From Sporosarcina sp. FSL K6-3457 (GTDB taxonomy: Bacteria; Bacillota; Bacilli; Bacillales_A; Planococcaceae), in the NCBI RefSeq assembly GCF_038007285.1, contig NZ_JBBOWX010000001.1:124001-188000 (forward strand): a stretch of 64,000 nt of DNA, written 5' to 3'. The notes below the pieces were generated by a model. That model worked only from the letters and a program-made list of their open reading frames with translations, was not told the origin of the DNA and ran no database searches. Shown one piece after another: positions 44,986 to 53,105 of this stretch (the stretch's first letter is position 1; each line of letters begins with the position of its first letter). The position numbers and the translations under genes are program-made.

Positions 44986-46395
44986 ATGGACTGGGAGCGC
45001 ATGATTATTAATTCTATCAGTGAGGGCGTAATGGTTATAGATACAGATTTAACTATCATGTTTGCAAATAAAGCTGTTAACTCCATTGGATTGAATTATG
45101 AATCGATTATTGGTAAAAGCATTTATGACGTCTTCCCCAATTTGGTAACTAACCAAAGTACCTTTGTGAAGGTTTTGGAGACCGGGAAAGAAAATCTTAA
45201 CAATCAGCAAACATTTGTGACATATAGGGGTGAAAAAAAAACAACTATGACATCAACATTTCCAATAATGAAGGAAGGAGAAGTTGTTGGTGCATATGAA
45301 ATATTTCGGGACTTTTCTGCACTGCAAAACTTGAAAGAACAATTAGTGGATTTACAGGTGAAACAAATCGTGCATAAAGATAAAGTGAATAACCATAGGG
45401 AAGAGTTCAATGACTTTATTGGAGAACATGAATCGATATTAAAAATTAAAGATCAAATTAATTTGCTCGCAAATTCTCCGTCTCCCCTTTTAATTTATGG
45501 AGAGACCGGTACGGGCAAAGAGGTCATTGTACAAAATATCCATCGTGCAAGTTCTGCTAATATCCCTTTAATCACTCAAAATTGTGCTGCTATTCCTGAT
45601 AATCTGTTAGAGTCTTATCTTTTCGGTACAGTTAAAGGTGCATTTACGGGAGCGATGGATAAGGAAGGCTTATTTGAAATTGCTAATGGAGGAATTTTAT
45701 TTTTAGATGAAATAAATTCATTGTCAAAAAATATGCAAGCAAAGCTACTTCGTGTTATTCAAGATCAAAAAGTAAGAAGAGTAGGTGGAACAATCGAAAT
45801 CCCCGTGAACGTCCGGATTATTTCGGCTACCAATGTTCATCCGAGAGAGCTTCTTGCTAACCAAGAAATTCGAGAAGATTTATATTATCGATTAAATGTG
45901 TTATACGTAGAACTACCGCCGTTAAGACGTAGGAAAAAAGATATTCCGATCCTCATTCACCATTTCATAGATCACTTTAATGAAGTATTTAAGAAAAACA
46001 TACAAACGGTATCAAACGATGCTGTTGAGTATTTGGTGAACTATTCTTGGCCGGGGAACATTAGAGAGCTAAAGAATACGATTGAAAGGTTAATGAATAT
46101 CGTTCAATCAGATTCTATCGAGAAAACAGATATACAATTCACTGATTATCTTCGAGTCTCAGCTCCAGACGATGGAAGTCAAGTCGCAATTGGAGAAGCA
46201 CGGAGGAAAAGTTTTAAGGAAGAAATTCAGAAGATAGAAAAGGTACTAATTATTGAAGCCTTACAGCAAGCCGGAGGAAACATTTCTCAATCGGCAAGGA
46301 ATTTAGATATCCCGCAGCAAACGTTAAGTAATAAGATAAAGAAATATGGGTTGGAATCGCATATTCATAGATTAAAACTACTCAAATATGAGTAA
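44986..46395 (+). CDS. Sigma-54-dependent transcriptional activator with PAS domain
   Basis: A 469-residue enhancer-binding protein. It has an N-terminal PAS sensor (about 8-115, SEGVMVIDTDLTIMFANKAV), a central AAA+ domain with Walker A GETGTGKEV, the sigma-54 contact loop KGAFTGA and LFLDEINS, and a C-terminal Fis-type helix-turn-helix (GGNISQSARNLDIPQQTLSNK). ATG 44986 lies seven bases after GAGGA; an ATG at 44962 in frame has no ribosome site. A textbook -24/-12 promoter 78 bases past its stop drives the next operon, its evident target. The signal sensed is unknown. Confidence 0.92.
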   Translation: MDWERMIINSISEGVMVIDTDLTIMFANKAVNSIGLNYESIIGKSIYDVFPNLVTNQSTFVKVLETGKENLNNQQTFVTYRGEKKTTMTSTFPIMKEGEVVGAYEIFRDFSALQNLKEQLVDLQVKQIVHKDKVNNHREEFNDFIGEHESILKIKDQINLLANSPSPLLIYGETGTGKEVIVQNIHRASSANIPLITQNCAAIPDNLLESYLFGTVKGAFTGAMDKEGLFEIANGGILFLDEINSLSKNMQAKLLRVIQDQKVRRVGGTIEIPVNVRIISATNVHPRELLANQEIREDLYYRLNVLYVELPPLRRRKKDIPILIHHFIDHFNEVFKKNIQTVSNDAVEYLVNYSWPGNIRELKNTIERLMNIVQSDSIEKTDIQFTDYLRVSAPDDGSQVAIGEARRKSFKEEIQKIEKVLIIEALQQAGGNISQSARNLDIPQQTLSNKIKKYGLESHIHRLKLLKYE

Positions 46396-46424
46396 CTACC
46401 TAAAACTTAATACTAAAAAGAGTA
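46379..46424 (+). promoter_or_regulatory. Candidate enhancer sites for the sigma-54 activator
   Basis: Two palindromes, TACTCAAATATGAGTA (46379-46394) and TACTAAAAAGAGTA (46411-46424), start 32 bases apart, about three helical turns, and lie 50-95 bases before the -24 element. The first overlaps the end of the activator gene. Confidence 0.45.
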
Positions 46425-46431
46425 ATTAATT

Positions 46432-46470
46432 AATAAAACACTGAAAATGCGCCATTTTCAGTGTTTTATT
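46432..46470 (+). terminator. Hairpin after the sigma-54 activator gene
   Basis: A perfect 18-bp stem (46432-46449 with 46453-46470), three-base loop. It ends just before the -24 element, so it isolates the operon from upstream transcription. Confidence 0.8.
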
Positions 46471-46472
46471 AA

Positions 46473-46490
46473 TTGGCACGCTTCTTGCAT
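46473..46490 (+). promoter_or_regulatory. Sigma-54 (-24/-12) promoter
   Basis: TTGGCAC and TTGCAT have the invariant GG (46475-46476) and GC (46487-46488) separated by ten bases, matching the sigma-54 consensus. The first gene starts 34 bases downstream. Confidence 0.93.
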
Positions 46491-46523
46491 TATATTAGTC
46501 AAACACAAAAGGAGAGAACAATT

Positions 46524-47237
46524 ATGACAAAATACGAATACTCAATCTTACCTGAATATGCACCATTGTATCCGAAACTTCCATACCGCTATACGGACTA
46601 TGAAAAGGTAAGTTTGTATTGCCGTGGAGATAAAGAAAAAATGCAAAAGCTGTTGCCAAAAGAATTTACGGTGACGGATGATGTATTTGAAGTATTTCTT
46701 TTAAGAAATAATGAAATTGATGGTTTGGATAATTACAATGAAGGCGGGCTTATCATTCCCTGCTCGTACAAAGATATCAATGGTGCTTGTATGTCATTTG
46801 AATACGTGGATACAGATGATGCGCTATGCGCAGGAAGGGAAATCTGGGGATACCCGAAAAAACTTGGTGAAATCGAGTTCAATGTAGATGGAAATAAAGT
46901 TTCAGGTAGTGTAAGTCGAAAAGGGAAAAAAATAATTGACGTTAACTTTGAAGGAGATGGAACTGAATTTGAACAGCCAAATTTATTCCCAAGGCTTCAA
47001 GTGAAAAGAATGCCACATGTCGAGCACGATGGAACACAAATCAACACAATTCTGAAAAACGAATTTTACGATGCTGTCACAAAAAAAAGAGTCACTGGTA
47101 AGGCGACGCTCAATTGGGAAGAATCTGTGGATGATCCACTAGCGTCATTGGGGGATGTTGAAGTGGTTGGTGCTGTCTATATCGTTGGTGGTTATACACT
47201 TTCCTATGGGAAAGTAATAGACGATTTACAAAAATAA
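46524..47237 (+). CDS. Acetoacetate decarboxylase family protein (copy 1)
   Basis: A 237-residue protein of the acetoacetate decarboxylase (ADC) superfamily. The active-site region REIWGYPKKLGEIEF contains the Lys-Lys pair, one of which forms the Schiff base in true ADC. The N terminus (LPKLPYRYTDYEKVSLYCRG) differs from solventogenic ADC. Family members include decarboxylases, aldolase-dehydratases and other beta-keto-acid enzymes, so the reaction is open. ATG 46524 follows AAAGGAG. First gene of the sigma-54 operon. Confidence 0.85.
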   Translation: MTKYEYSILPEYAPLYPKLPYRYTDYEKVSLYCRGDKEKMQKLLPKEFTVTDDVFEVFLLRNNEIDGLDNYNEGGLIIPCSYKDINGACMSFEYVDTDDALCAGREIWGYPKKLGEIEFNVDGNKVSGSVSRKGKKIIDVNFEGDGTEFEQPNLFPRLQVKRMPHVEHDGTQINTILKNEFYDAVTKKRVTGKATLNWEESVDDPLASLGDVEVVGAVYIVGGYTLSYGKVIDDLQK

Positions 47238-47257
47238 ACTAATGAGTGGTGAATGAA

Positions 47258-47368
47258 ATGGGAAATATGGGATTAGTGTGGTTTTTCTACGTTATTGTTC
47301 CGGCTTTGGGATTTATAGCTACATTTATTCTAGCTAGCAGGGCTGAGAAGAAAAGGGGAGCTGAATAA
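47258..47368 (+). CDS. 36-residue membrane protein coupled to the symporter
   Basis: A short frame, MGNMGLVWFFYVIVPALGFI and on to a basic end RAEKKRGAE, with one hydrophobic helix (about residues 6-27). Its TAA overlaps the ATG of the symporter (TAATG), so translation is coupled. Small helical partners are known for several sodium/solute symporters (for example YhdT with PanF), which makes a subunit role plausible. I know no exact match. Confidence 0.65.
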   Translation: MGNMGLVWFFYVIVPALGFIATFILASRAEKKRGAE

Positions 47369-48780
47369 TGCTAATAGTATTTTGTATATATTTAGTTATA
47401 GTGTTTACTGTGGGAATTCTATCGGAAAGACGGATGACTAAAAGTGAAGAAGGTTATTTTCTGGGGGATCGAAATTTTGGTCCGTGGGCAACTGCGATTA
47501 GCGCAGGAGCAACGGATACAAGCGGTTGGATTTTTATAGGGGCCGCTGGATATGCCTATGCTGCTGGGATATCTACTATGTGGATGCTCCCTGGATTTAT
47601 TGTTGGTTATCTCATTAACTGGTTTGCGGTTGCTCCTCGTCTTAGAAAAGAGGGGGCAGAGTTAGGTGCACTAAGTCTAGTTGACTTTTTTAGCCTGAAG
47701 TTGAAAGATCGTACGAATACGATAAAAATTGTGGCGAGTATTATTGTGATCATATTCTTTACTGCTTACTTAGCATCTCAATTGACTGCTGCGGGGAAAG
47801 CCCTCAATTCAATTGTTGATTTTGATTATAGTTTAGGATTGATTTTATCTGCAGCATTTGTATTAGGTTATTCCATTTTTGGAGGATATAATTCTGCTGT
47901 ATTAACAGATCTTTTTCAAGGTCTATTAATGTTGTCGGTACTATTGGTTTTCCCTCTTTATATGATCCTTTTTGAAATGGGCGGGTTTGGGAGCTTCTTT
48001 AGTACATTGTACTCTATTGATCCGATTTTACTTTCCTCAGCCGGAGGGGCAACTGGTGCAGCGGCATTCGGTATTATTATAGGATTAGTAGGTTTCGGGA
48101 TAGGGGAGCCAGGTCAGCCGCATATTGTACAACGATTCTTGTCAGCAAAAGATGATAAGACAATAAGACAAGCCTCTTTAATCGCGATGTTCTGGGTTGT
48201 TGTAGTTATGACAGGTTCTAATCTACTTGGACTAATCGGAAGAATCATGATGCCTGAATTAGCAGATCCAGAATATGTATTTCCAACGTTGGTCGGAGTG
48301 ACGATGCACCCAATTGTTGCCGGAGTTATCATAGGGGCGATATTTGCTGCAATCCAATCGACTTTTTCTTCACAATTAATGGTCGCAACTCAATCTTTTG
48401 CTAGCGACTTGTTAAAAGCGGTAACAAAGAAAACGTATTCAGATAAACAAATGATTAGAATCAGTAGGATAACGATGGTCGTATTTGGTGTAATTGCGAC
48501 TTTGATTGCGTTAATGGAAATTCAAGCTGTTTTTGAACTTGTTCTTTATGCCTGGGCGGGATTGGCTGCGAGCTTCGGAACTGTATTGATTTTGTTGCTG
48601 TACACAAAGAAAGTTACGAAATGGGGAGCAGTCTGGGGAATGATTACTGGTTCCGTCGTAACAATAATATGGATTAATACACCGTGGGCACAGTATATGT
48701 ATGAACTTATTCCGGCGGCAATTGCTTCAATAATTGTCATTCTAGTCGTTAGTAAGTTTACAAAAGAAGAAGTTAAGTAA
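47368..48780 (+). CDS. Sodium/solute symporter (SSS family, PutP-like)
   Basis: A 470-residue permease with about 13 helices. The N-terminal YFLGDRNFGPWATAISAGATDTSGW stretch and GFGIGEPGQPHIVQRFLSAKD are PutP-like, and SQLMVATQSFASDL holds sodium-site residues. PutP itself imports proline, but substrate within this family is not predictable. Its place between two ADC-family genes suggests a keto acid or related carboxylate. Overlaps the small gene before it by one base. Confidence 0.88.
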   Translation: MLIVFCIYLVIVFTVGILSERRMTKSEEGYFLGDRNFGPWATAISAGATDTSGWIFIGAAGYAYAAGISTMWMLPGFIVGYLINWFAVAPRLRKEGAELGALSLVDFFSLKLKDRTNTIKIVASIIVIIFFTAYLASQLTAAGKALNSIVDFDYSLGLILSAAFVLGYSIFGGYNSAVLTDLFQGLLMLSVLLVFPLYMILFEMGGFGSFFSTLYSIDPILLSSAGGATGAAAFGIIIGLVGFGIGEPGQPHIVQRFLSAKDDKTIRQASLIAMFWVVVVMTGSNLLGLIGRIMMPELADPEYVFPTLVGVTMHPIVAGVIIGAIFAAIQSTFSSQLMVATQSFASDLLKAVTKKTYSDKQMIRISRITMVVFGVIATLIALMEIQAVFELVLYAWAGLAASFGTVLILLLYTKKVTKWGAVWGMITGSVVTIIWINTPWAQYMYELIPAAIASIIVILVVSKFTKEEVK

Positions 48781-48802
48781 TGTTGTTGAAGGAGTGGCTA
48801 GT

Positions 48803-49534
48803 ATGACAAACAAATCTTATAATACACCTGCACATGCGCCTATGTTCCCGGATCCTTTTGTGCCTTACGAAAGTCCAGACTATGTTTCTTTATATGCAGT
48901 GACTAAAGTGAATGAAGAGGAGGTACGACGAATTCTGTCCTTTACTCCATTTGAATATGTAAGTAATGAAGCTGTGATTTCGATTACAGACTTCAGCAAA
49001 TGTAACAAAATTGCTTATATGGATGCAGCAGTTGTTATTCCAGTTAAATACGGAGATAAGTACGGTGGATACTATATTTATGAGTATGAAAATAATGATG
49101 CAGCGATTGCGGCAGGTAGAGAGTTATGGGGATATCCTAAAAAGTATGCCAAGATTTCATTAAAAGAAGAGAATGGCGTATTTTATGGGAAAGTTGAAAA
49201 AGGTGGGAAGGTGTTCTTGGAAATTACTGGGGAGAAATCAGAGGAAGACTTTATTCCGTTGGTAGAGCCTAAAACTACTCCACATCTATTAATGAAGACA
49301 ATTCCCAATCCAAGTGGAGGTTCATCGGTAAGACAAATAATCGAAAGAGATACATCGCCCGATTTCAAATTGAAAGAAAAGTTGCAGGTGAGTGTTAATG
49401 TGAAAATACAATCTACTGAAAGAGAACCGTTAGATTTGCTTCAACCAGTGAAAATTCTAGGTGGTGGAGTTATCAAAGGTGACTTTTATGCAACTGAAGA
49501 AAATGGATGGGGAAAAATTATTGGGGATTATTAA
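48803..49534 (+). CDS. Acetoacetate decarboxylase family protein (copy 2)
   Basis: A 243-residue ADC-superfamily protein, clearly a diverged paralogue of the first gene of the operon. The active-site region reads RELWGYPKKYAKISL with the Lys-Lys pair retained; YENNDAAIAAGRELWGYPKK aligns with copy 1. ATG 48803 follows AAGGAG. Two such proteins may form a mixed complex or carry out successive steps on the imported compound. A strong hairpin follows. Confidence 0.85.
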   Translation: MTNKSYNTPAHAPMFPDPFVPYESPDYVSLYAVTKVNEEEVRRILSFTPFEYVSNEAVISITDFSKCNKIAYMDAAVVIPVKYGDKYGGYYIYEYENNDAAIAAGRELWGYPKKYAKISLKEENGVFYGKVEKGGKVFLEITGEKSEEDFIPLVEPKTTPHLLMKTIPNPSGGSSVRQIIERDTSPDFKLKEKLQVSVNVKIQSTEREPLDLLQPVKILGGGVIKGDFYATEENGWGKIIGDY

Positions 49535-49535
49535 T

Positions 49536-49574
49536 AAAGGAAAGGTTTCCAACTTCGCCGGAAACCTTTCCTTT
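49536..49574 (+). terminator. Terminator of the sigma-54 operon
   Basis: AAAGGAAAGGTTTCC (49536-49550) pairs perfectly with GGAAACCTTTCCTTT (49560-49574). Confidence 0.85.
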
Positions 49575-49603
49575 AGCGTGAAAAAAATATGGGATGTGAA
49601 GCT

Positions 49604-49684
49604 ATGAATATGAATGGCAAAGTAGATATTACATCTGAAAGTGATGTGAATACTTGTCGAAATATCACGAAAACAAGTAATTGA
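49604..49684 (+). pseudogene. Possible N-terminal relic of an RsbT-like kinase
   Basis: A 26-codon frame encodes KVDITSESDVNTCRNITKT, which resembles the start of RsbT/anti-sigma-type kinases, and then stops. The following DNA does not continue the family in any frame I read. Short similarity of this kind can mislead. Confidence 0.35.
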
Positions 49685-49744
49685 ATTATTTAATATAATC
49701 TGATAGAGTCGTAGGATGAACTTCTTTTTTTATTTCAACGCATT

Positions 49745-49758
49745 TGTAAGCGTATTCA
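49745..49758 (+). promoter_or_regulatory. Probable CcpA (cre) site before aldehyde dehydrogenase
   Basis: TGTAAGCGTATTCA matches the cre consensus at 13 of 14 positions, about 95 bases before the start codon. No clean promoter was found nearby. Confidence 0.5.
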
Positions 49759-49852
49759 TTTATTTGGTAATGGTATGTATGCATAAGGTGGAAATTTGCA
49801 ACGTATAGTAGCGGGGTGTAAAAATAGTTCAACATACGAGGAGGAATGGACA

Positions 49853-51394
49853 ATGGTTCAAACAGTAGAAAATCCAGTTTATGCTTTTCCAAACACAGAA
49901 GGGGCGAAGGTGAATTTCAAGGAACGTTATGATAATTTCATCGGTGGTAAATGGACAGCACCTGTAAATGGACAATACTTTGACAATCCAACTCCAGTGA
50001 CGGGCAAAGTGTTTACGCAAGTGGCTCGTTCAACGGCAGAAGATATTGAACTTGCACTAGATGCTGCACATGCCGCAAAAGACGCTTGGGGGAAAACGTC
50101 TGTTACGGAGCGCTCCAATATTTTATTAAAAATTGCAGATTGTATGGAACAAAACTTAGAGATGCTAGCAGTCGCAGAAACGTGGGAAAATGGTAAAGCA
50201 GTCCGTGAAACGCTGAATGCAGACTTGCCGCTTGCGATCGACCATTTTCGCTATTTTGCAAGTGCGATACGCGCACAAGAAGGCGGCGTGAGTCAGATTG
50301 ACAATGACACAGTGGCGTATCATTTCCATGAGCCGATTGGTGTCGTTGGACAAATTATTCCGTGGAACTTCCCGATTTTAATGGCGGTGTGGAAACTTGC
50401 ACCAGCACTTGCAGCAGGAAATTGTGTCGTGTTGAAGCCGGCAGAACAAACGCCGGCATCTATTATGGTCCTTATGGAGTTAATTGAAGATTTGCTACCA
50501 GCGGGTGTTGTTAATATTGTAAATGGTTTTGGCTTAGAAGCAGGAAAGCCACTAGCTTCAAGCCCACGCATCGGTAAAATTGCGTTTACGGGTGAAACGA
50601 CGACAGGTCGGCTCATTATGCAATATGCTTCACAAACTGCTATTCCTGTAACACTTGAGTTAGGTGGAAAATCACCAAATATTTTCTTTGAAGATGTGAT
50701 GGATCAGGACGATGCATTTTTGGATAAAGCAGTAGAAGGTTTTGTCATGTTCGCGCTGAACCAAGGGGAAGTGTGCACATGCCCTTCACGTGCCTTAATC
50801 CAAGAATCAATTTACGATAAATTCATGGAACGTGCACTTGAGCGTGTAAAAGCGATTAAAGTAGGTAATCCACTTGACCCTACAGTGATGATGGGCGCAC
50901 AGGCGTCGACGGAACAGCTAGAGAAAATCCTATCTTATTTAGATATTGGTAAACAAGAAGGCGCAGAATGTCTAATTGGTGGAGAGCAAAACCAGCTAGA
51001 AGGCGAGTTGGAAGGTGGCTATTACGTTAAACCAACTGTCTTTAAAGGCAACAATAAAATGCGGATTTTCCAAGAAGAGATTTTCGGCCCTGTCGTGTCT
51101 GTGACAACGTTCAAAACAAAAGAAGAAGCGCTTGAAATTGCTAATGATACATTATATGGTCTCGGTTCAGGTGTGTGGACGCGCGATATGAATACAGCCT
51201 ATCGTTTTGGTCGCGGTATTCAAGCGGGACGGGTGTGGACAAATTGCTACCACGCTTATCCGGCACATGCTGCATTCGGAGGTTACAAAGCATCTGGTGT
51301 TGGTCGAGAAAATCATCTCATGATGTTGAATCATTACCAGCAGACGAAAAATATGCTTGTTAGCTATAATGAAAATAAGCAAGGCTTCTTTTAA
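49853..51394 (+). CDS. NAD-dependent aldehyde dehydrogenase
   Basis: A 513-residue class of aldehyde dehydrogenase usually paired with a DUF779 protein and often acting on acetaldehyde or chloroacetaldehyde. Seen are [20 protein letters not shown], the NAD loop GFGLEAG and FTGETTTGR, Glu in [10 protein letters not shown] and the catalytic Cys in [15 protein letters not shown] 49853 follows AGGAGG at nine bases; an in-frame start at 49796 lacks a ribosome site. Confidence 0.9.
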   Translation: MVQTVENPVYAFPNTEGAKVNFKERYDNFIGGKWTAPVNGQYFDNPTPVTGKVFTQVARSTAEDIELALDAAHAAKDAWGKTSVTERSNILLKIADCMEQNLEMLAVAETWENGKAVRETLNADLPLAIDHFRYFASAIRAQEGGVSQIDNDTVAYHFHEPIGVVGQIIPWNFPILMAVWKLAPALAAGNCVVLKPAEQTPASIMVLMELIEDLLPAGVVNIVNGFGLEAGKPLASSPRIGKIAFTGETTTGRLIMQYASQTAIPVTLELGGKSPNIFFEDVMDQDDAFLDKAVEGFVMFALNQGEVCTCPSRALIQESIYDKFMERALERVKAIKVGNPLDPTVMMGAQASTEQLEKILSYLDIGKQEGAECLIGGEQNQLEGELEGGYYVKPTVFKGNNKMRIFQEEIFGPVVSVTTFKTKEEALEIANDTLYGLGSGVWTRDMNTAYRFGRGIQAGRVWTNCYHAYPAHAAFGGYKASGVGRENHLMMLNHYQQTKNMLVSYNENKQGFF

Positions 51395-51415
51395 GAGAAA
51401 AGGAGGGGAGTGTGG

Positions 51416-51772
51416 ATGACTGAACGCGTAATGGCAACAGACGCTACACTGGAACTCATTGAATTTTTGGCAAAGAAACACGGTCCGCTCATGTTCCACC
51501 AATCGGGCGGCTGCTGTGACGGATCATCGCCGATGTGTTATCCAGACGGAGAACTCATTATTGGTGATCAAGATGTTCTTCTCGGATATATTGGAGGAGC
51601 TCCGTTTTATATGCATAAAAACCAGTTTGAGTATTGGAAGCATACGCAGCTCATCATAGATGTTGTCAATGGTCGCGGTGGTATGTTTTCGCTCGAAGGT
51701 GTTGAAGGTAAACGCTTTTTGACAAGGTCGCGAGCGTTTACAGCGGAGGAGAACAAAGAATTGCAAGTGTGA
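51416..51772 (+). CDS. DUF779 protein
   Basis: A 118-residue small protein of the DUF779 family with the Cys-rich signature FHQSGGCCDGSSPMCYPDGE. It is nearly always encoded directly after this type of aldehyde dehydrogenase, as here (21 bp), but its role is unknown; a redox or metal function is suggested by the cysteines. ATG 51416 is chosen, with AGGAGGGGAG before it. Confidence 0.9.
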   Translation: MTERVMATDATLELIEFLAKKHGPLMFHQSGGCCDGSSPMCYPDGELIIGDQDVLLGYIGGAPFYMHKNQFEYWKHTQLIIDVVNGRGGMFSLEGVEGKRFLTRSRAFTAEENKELQV

Positions 51773-51782
51773 ATAAATGATT

Positions 51783-51818
51783 AAAGCCTTCTGGGAGATA
51801 AAATCCCGAAGGCCTTTT
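51783..51818. terminator. Bidirectional terminator between convergent genes
   Basis: AAAGCCTTCTGGGA (51783-51796) pairs with TCCCGAAGGCCTTT (51804-51817), one bulge, followed by TTTTCTGC. Confidence 0.85.
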
Positions 51819-51826
51819 CTGCTTAA

Positions 51827-52219
51827 TTAAATGAATCGCTTCCGAATCTCGGGAGGCGGTAGCATACAGGCATCTTCCTTTTTCCCGAACCATTTGTAGC
51901 GATTTTTCGCGAAGTAGTCGTAAAAGATGTCACGGATTTTGCTTGGTACGACTATAAATATGAAAAATAGATGCCATAAACCATCTAGCTTTTTGGCGAT
52001 ATGCAGTGCCGCAGAGGACTTTGTAAACACTTTGTCATTTTCGATTAACACTACACCGTCAATATCCGTTGGTATAGCATATTGTTTGATGAGCTCCATT
52101 CCTTTTTCACTTTGCAATGAAGTAAAAAGAAAATGGGCGGCTGGATCACGTTTAATAATAAACTGCACACTTGAATCGCAAAAATTACAATCGCCGTCAA
52201 ATAATACAATACGTTTCAT
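51827..52219 (-). CDS. DCC-family thiol-disulfide oxidoreductase-like protein (YuxK-type)
   Basis: A 130-residue protein of the DUF393/DCC family, named from the N-terminal motif DGDCNFCDSSVQFI with a CxxC-like pair (Cys at about 11 and 14). Thioredoxin-like activity is proposed for the family but not well shown. The C-terminal part has a hydrophobic segment and KNRYKWFGKKEDACMLPP. Single gene. Confidence 0.85.
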   Translation of the reverse strand: MKRIVLFDGDCNFCDSSVQFIIKRDPAAHFLFTSLQSEKGMELIKQYAIPTDIDGVVLIENDKVFTKSSAALHIAKKLDGLWHLFFIFIVVPSKIRDIFYDYFAKNRYKWFGKKEDACMLPPPEIRKRFI

Positions 52220-52295
52220 GGGATAGATAACCTCGCTCTTTATTGATTAGTATAGCCTTATTGAACAAATAATAACATCATAATAGGCGCAAACA

Positions 52296-52324
52296 TTTAC
52301 GTTAGACGGAAAATTTAGTATAAT
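52296..52324 (+). promoter_or_regulatory. Promoter of small 62-residue protein gene
   Basis: TTTACG (52296-52301) and TATAAT (52319-52324) are 17 bases apart. Confidence 0.55.
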
Positions 52325-52401
52325 GAAAGAAAGAGTGAAGTAAGTGAGTTATTTTCCATCGCATGTAGCCACGGTTAATATGTAGAGGAGGATGATTTAT
52401 T

Positions 52402-52590
52402 ATGGAACGCTTACCGATTGATCCAGCAGAGGTAGAACTAAGGCAGAACCGGGATTTCATCGCTTCCATGAAAATGATTGGTGAAGGAGCTCCTATTTAC
52501 GAACGTTATGAAGAAGACGAGCCAGTCATGAAGAAACGGCAAGAACGGGATGGCTTTGATGTAGAAGATCTGCCACGTGACTACCAATAA
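52402..52590 (+). CDS. Small acidic protein of unknown function
   Basis: A 62-residue charged, soluble protein (MERLPIDPAEVELRQNRDF ... DLPRDYQ) with no Cys and no membrane segment. GTAGAGGAGG lies about ten bases before the ATG, and it has its own promoter and terminator, so it is a real gene. I do not recognise a family. Confidence 0.7.
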   Translation: MERLPIDPAEVELRQNRDFIASMKMIGEGAPIYERYEEDEPVMKKRQERDGFDVEDLPRDYQ

Positions 52591-52594
52591 TCGT

Positions 52595-52622
52595 AATCCC
52601 CACAGTGATGTGGGGATTTTTC
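52595..52622 (+). terminator. Terminator after small acidic protein gene
   Basis: AATCCCCAC (52595-52603) pairs with GTGGGGATT (52610-52618), then TTTT. Confidence 0.85.
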
Positions 52623-52655
52623 TATGGAATAGAGTGATTTGCTGATTAGTTTCTA

Positions 52656-52686
52656 CAGGGTCTTCCAACTAGAGGAGGACCTTTTT
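52656..52686 (+). terminator. Second terminator-like hairpin
   Basis: AGGGTCTTCC and GGAGGACCT can pair with one bulge and a G-U, followed by TTTTTG. Confidence 0.5.
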
Positions 52687-52703
52687 GAGTTGTCAGAATA
52701 TAA

Positions 52704-52747
52704 TTGACTCATTATGTCACATCGTGATATAGTCGAGTTGTGACATA
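52704..52747 (+). promoter_or_regulatory. PadR-type promoter and operator
   Basis: TTGACT (52704-52709) and TATAGT (52728-52733) are 18 bases apart. TATGTCAC (52713-52720) in the spacer and GTGACATA (52740-52747) after the -10 form an inverted repeat flanking the -10, as expected for autorepression. Confidence 0.7.
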
Positions 52748-52775
52748 GTAGTGTATAGAACGGATGTGATTCCGC

Positions 52776-53105
52776 TTGAAAATAGAAAAAGTAATTAAAT
52801 CCTATAGTCCGATGACGGAGACAGCGTTTTACATTTTGCTGTCACTCATAGAACCCCGCCATGGCTACGGCATTATTAAGCATGTAGAAGAATTAACGGA
52901 AGGCCGACTAGTGCTGGGATCTGGAACCATTTATGGCACGCTAACGAAAATGCAACGAGATGAAATTATAACCGTCTATGCAGATGAAAAACGTAAGACT
53001 ATTTATGAAATTACAGATGTTGGGAAAGCGCTAATGCGCCATGAGATGGGACGATTGAAGGAGTTACATGCCAATGTAATCAAGCATGAGGGGGCATTCC
53101 AATGA
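52776..53105 (+). CDS. PadR-family transcriptional regulator
   Basis: A 109-residue winged-helix repressor: YSPMTETAFYILLSLIEPRHGYGIIKHV and GSGTIYGTLTKMQRDEII are PadR marks. TTG 52776 is used since no better start precedes the conserved part; an internal ATG at 52812 would cut it. Its end overlaps the DUF2812 gene by 4 bp. PadR plus DUF2812 is a recurring pair in Firmicutes, linked to membrane or envelope responses in general terms only. Confidence 0.88.
   Translation: MKIEKVIKSYSPMTETAFYILLSLIEPRHGYGIIKHVEELTEGRLVLGSGTIYGTLTKMQRDEIITVYADEKRKTIYEITDVGKALMRHEMGRLKELHANVIKHEGAFQ

Noticed and set aside
49760..49800. Sigma-54 promoter before the aldehyde dehydrogenase gene
   Set aside because: GG and GC pairs are present but not ten bases apart; only the site at 46473-46490 has the right spacing.
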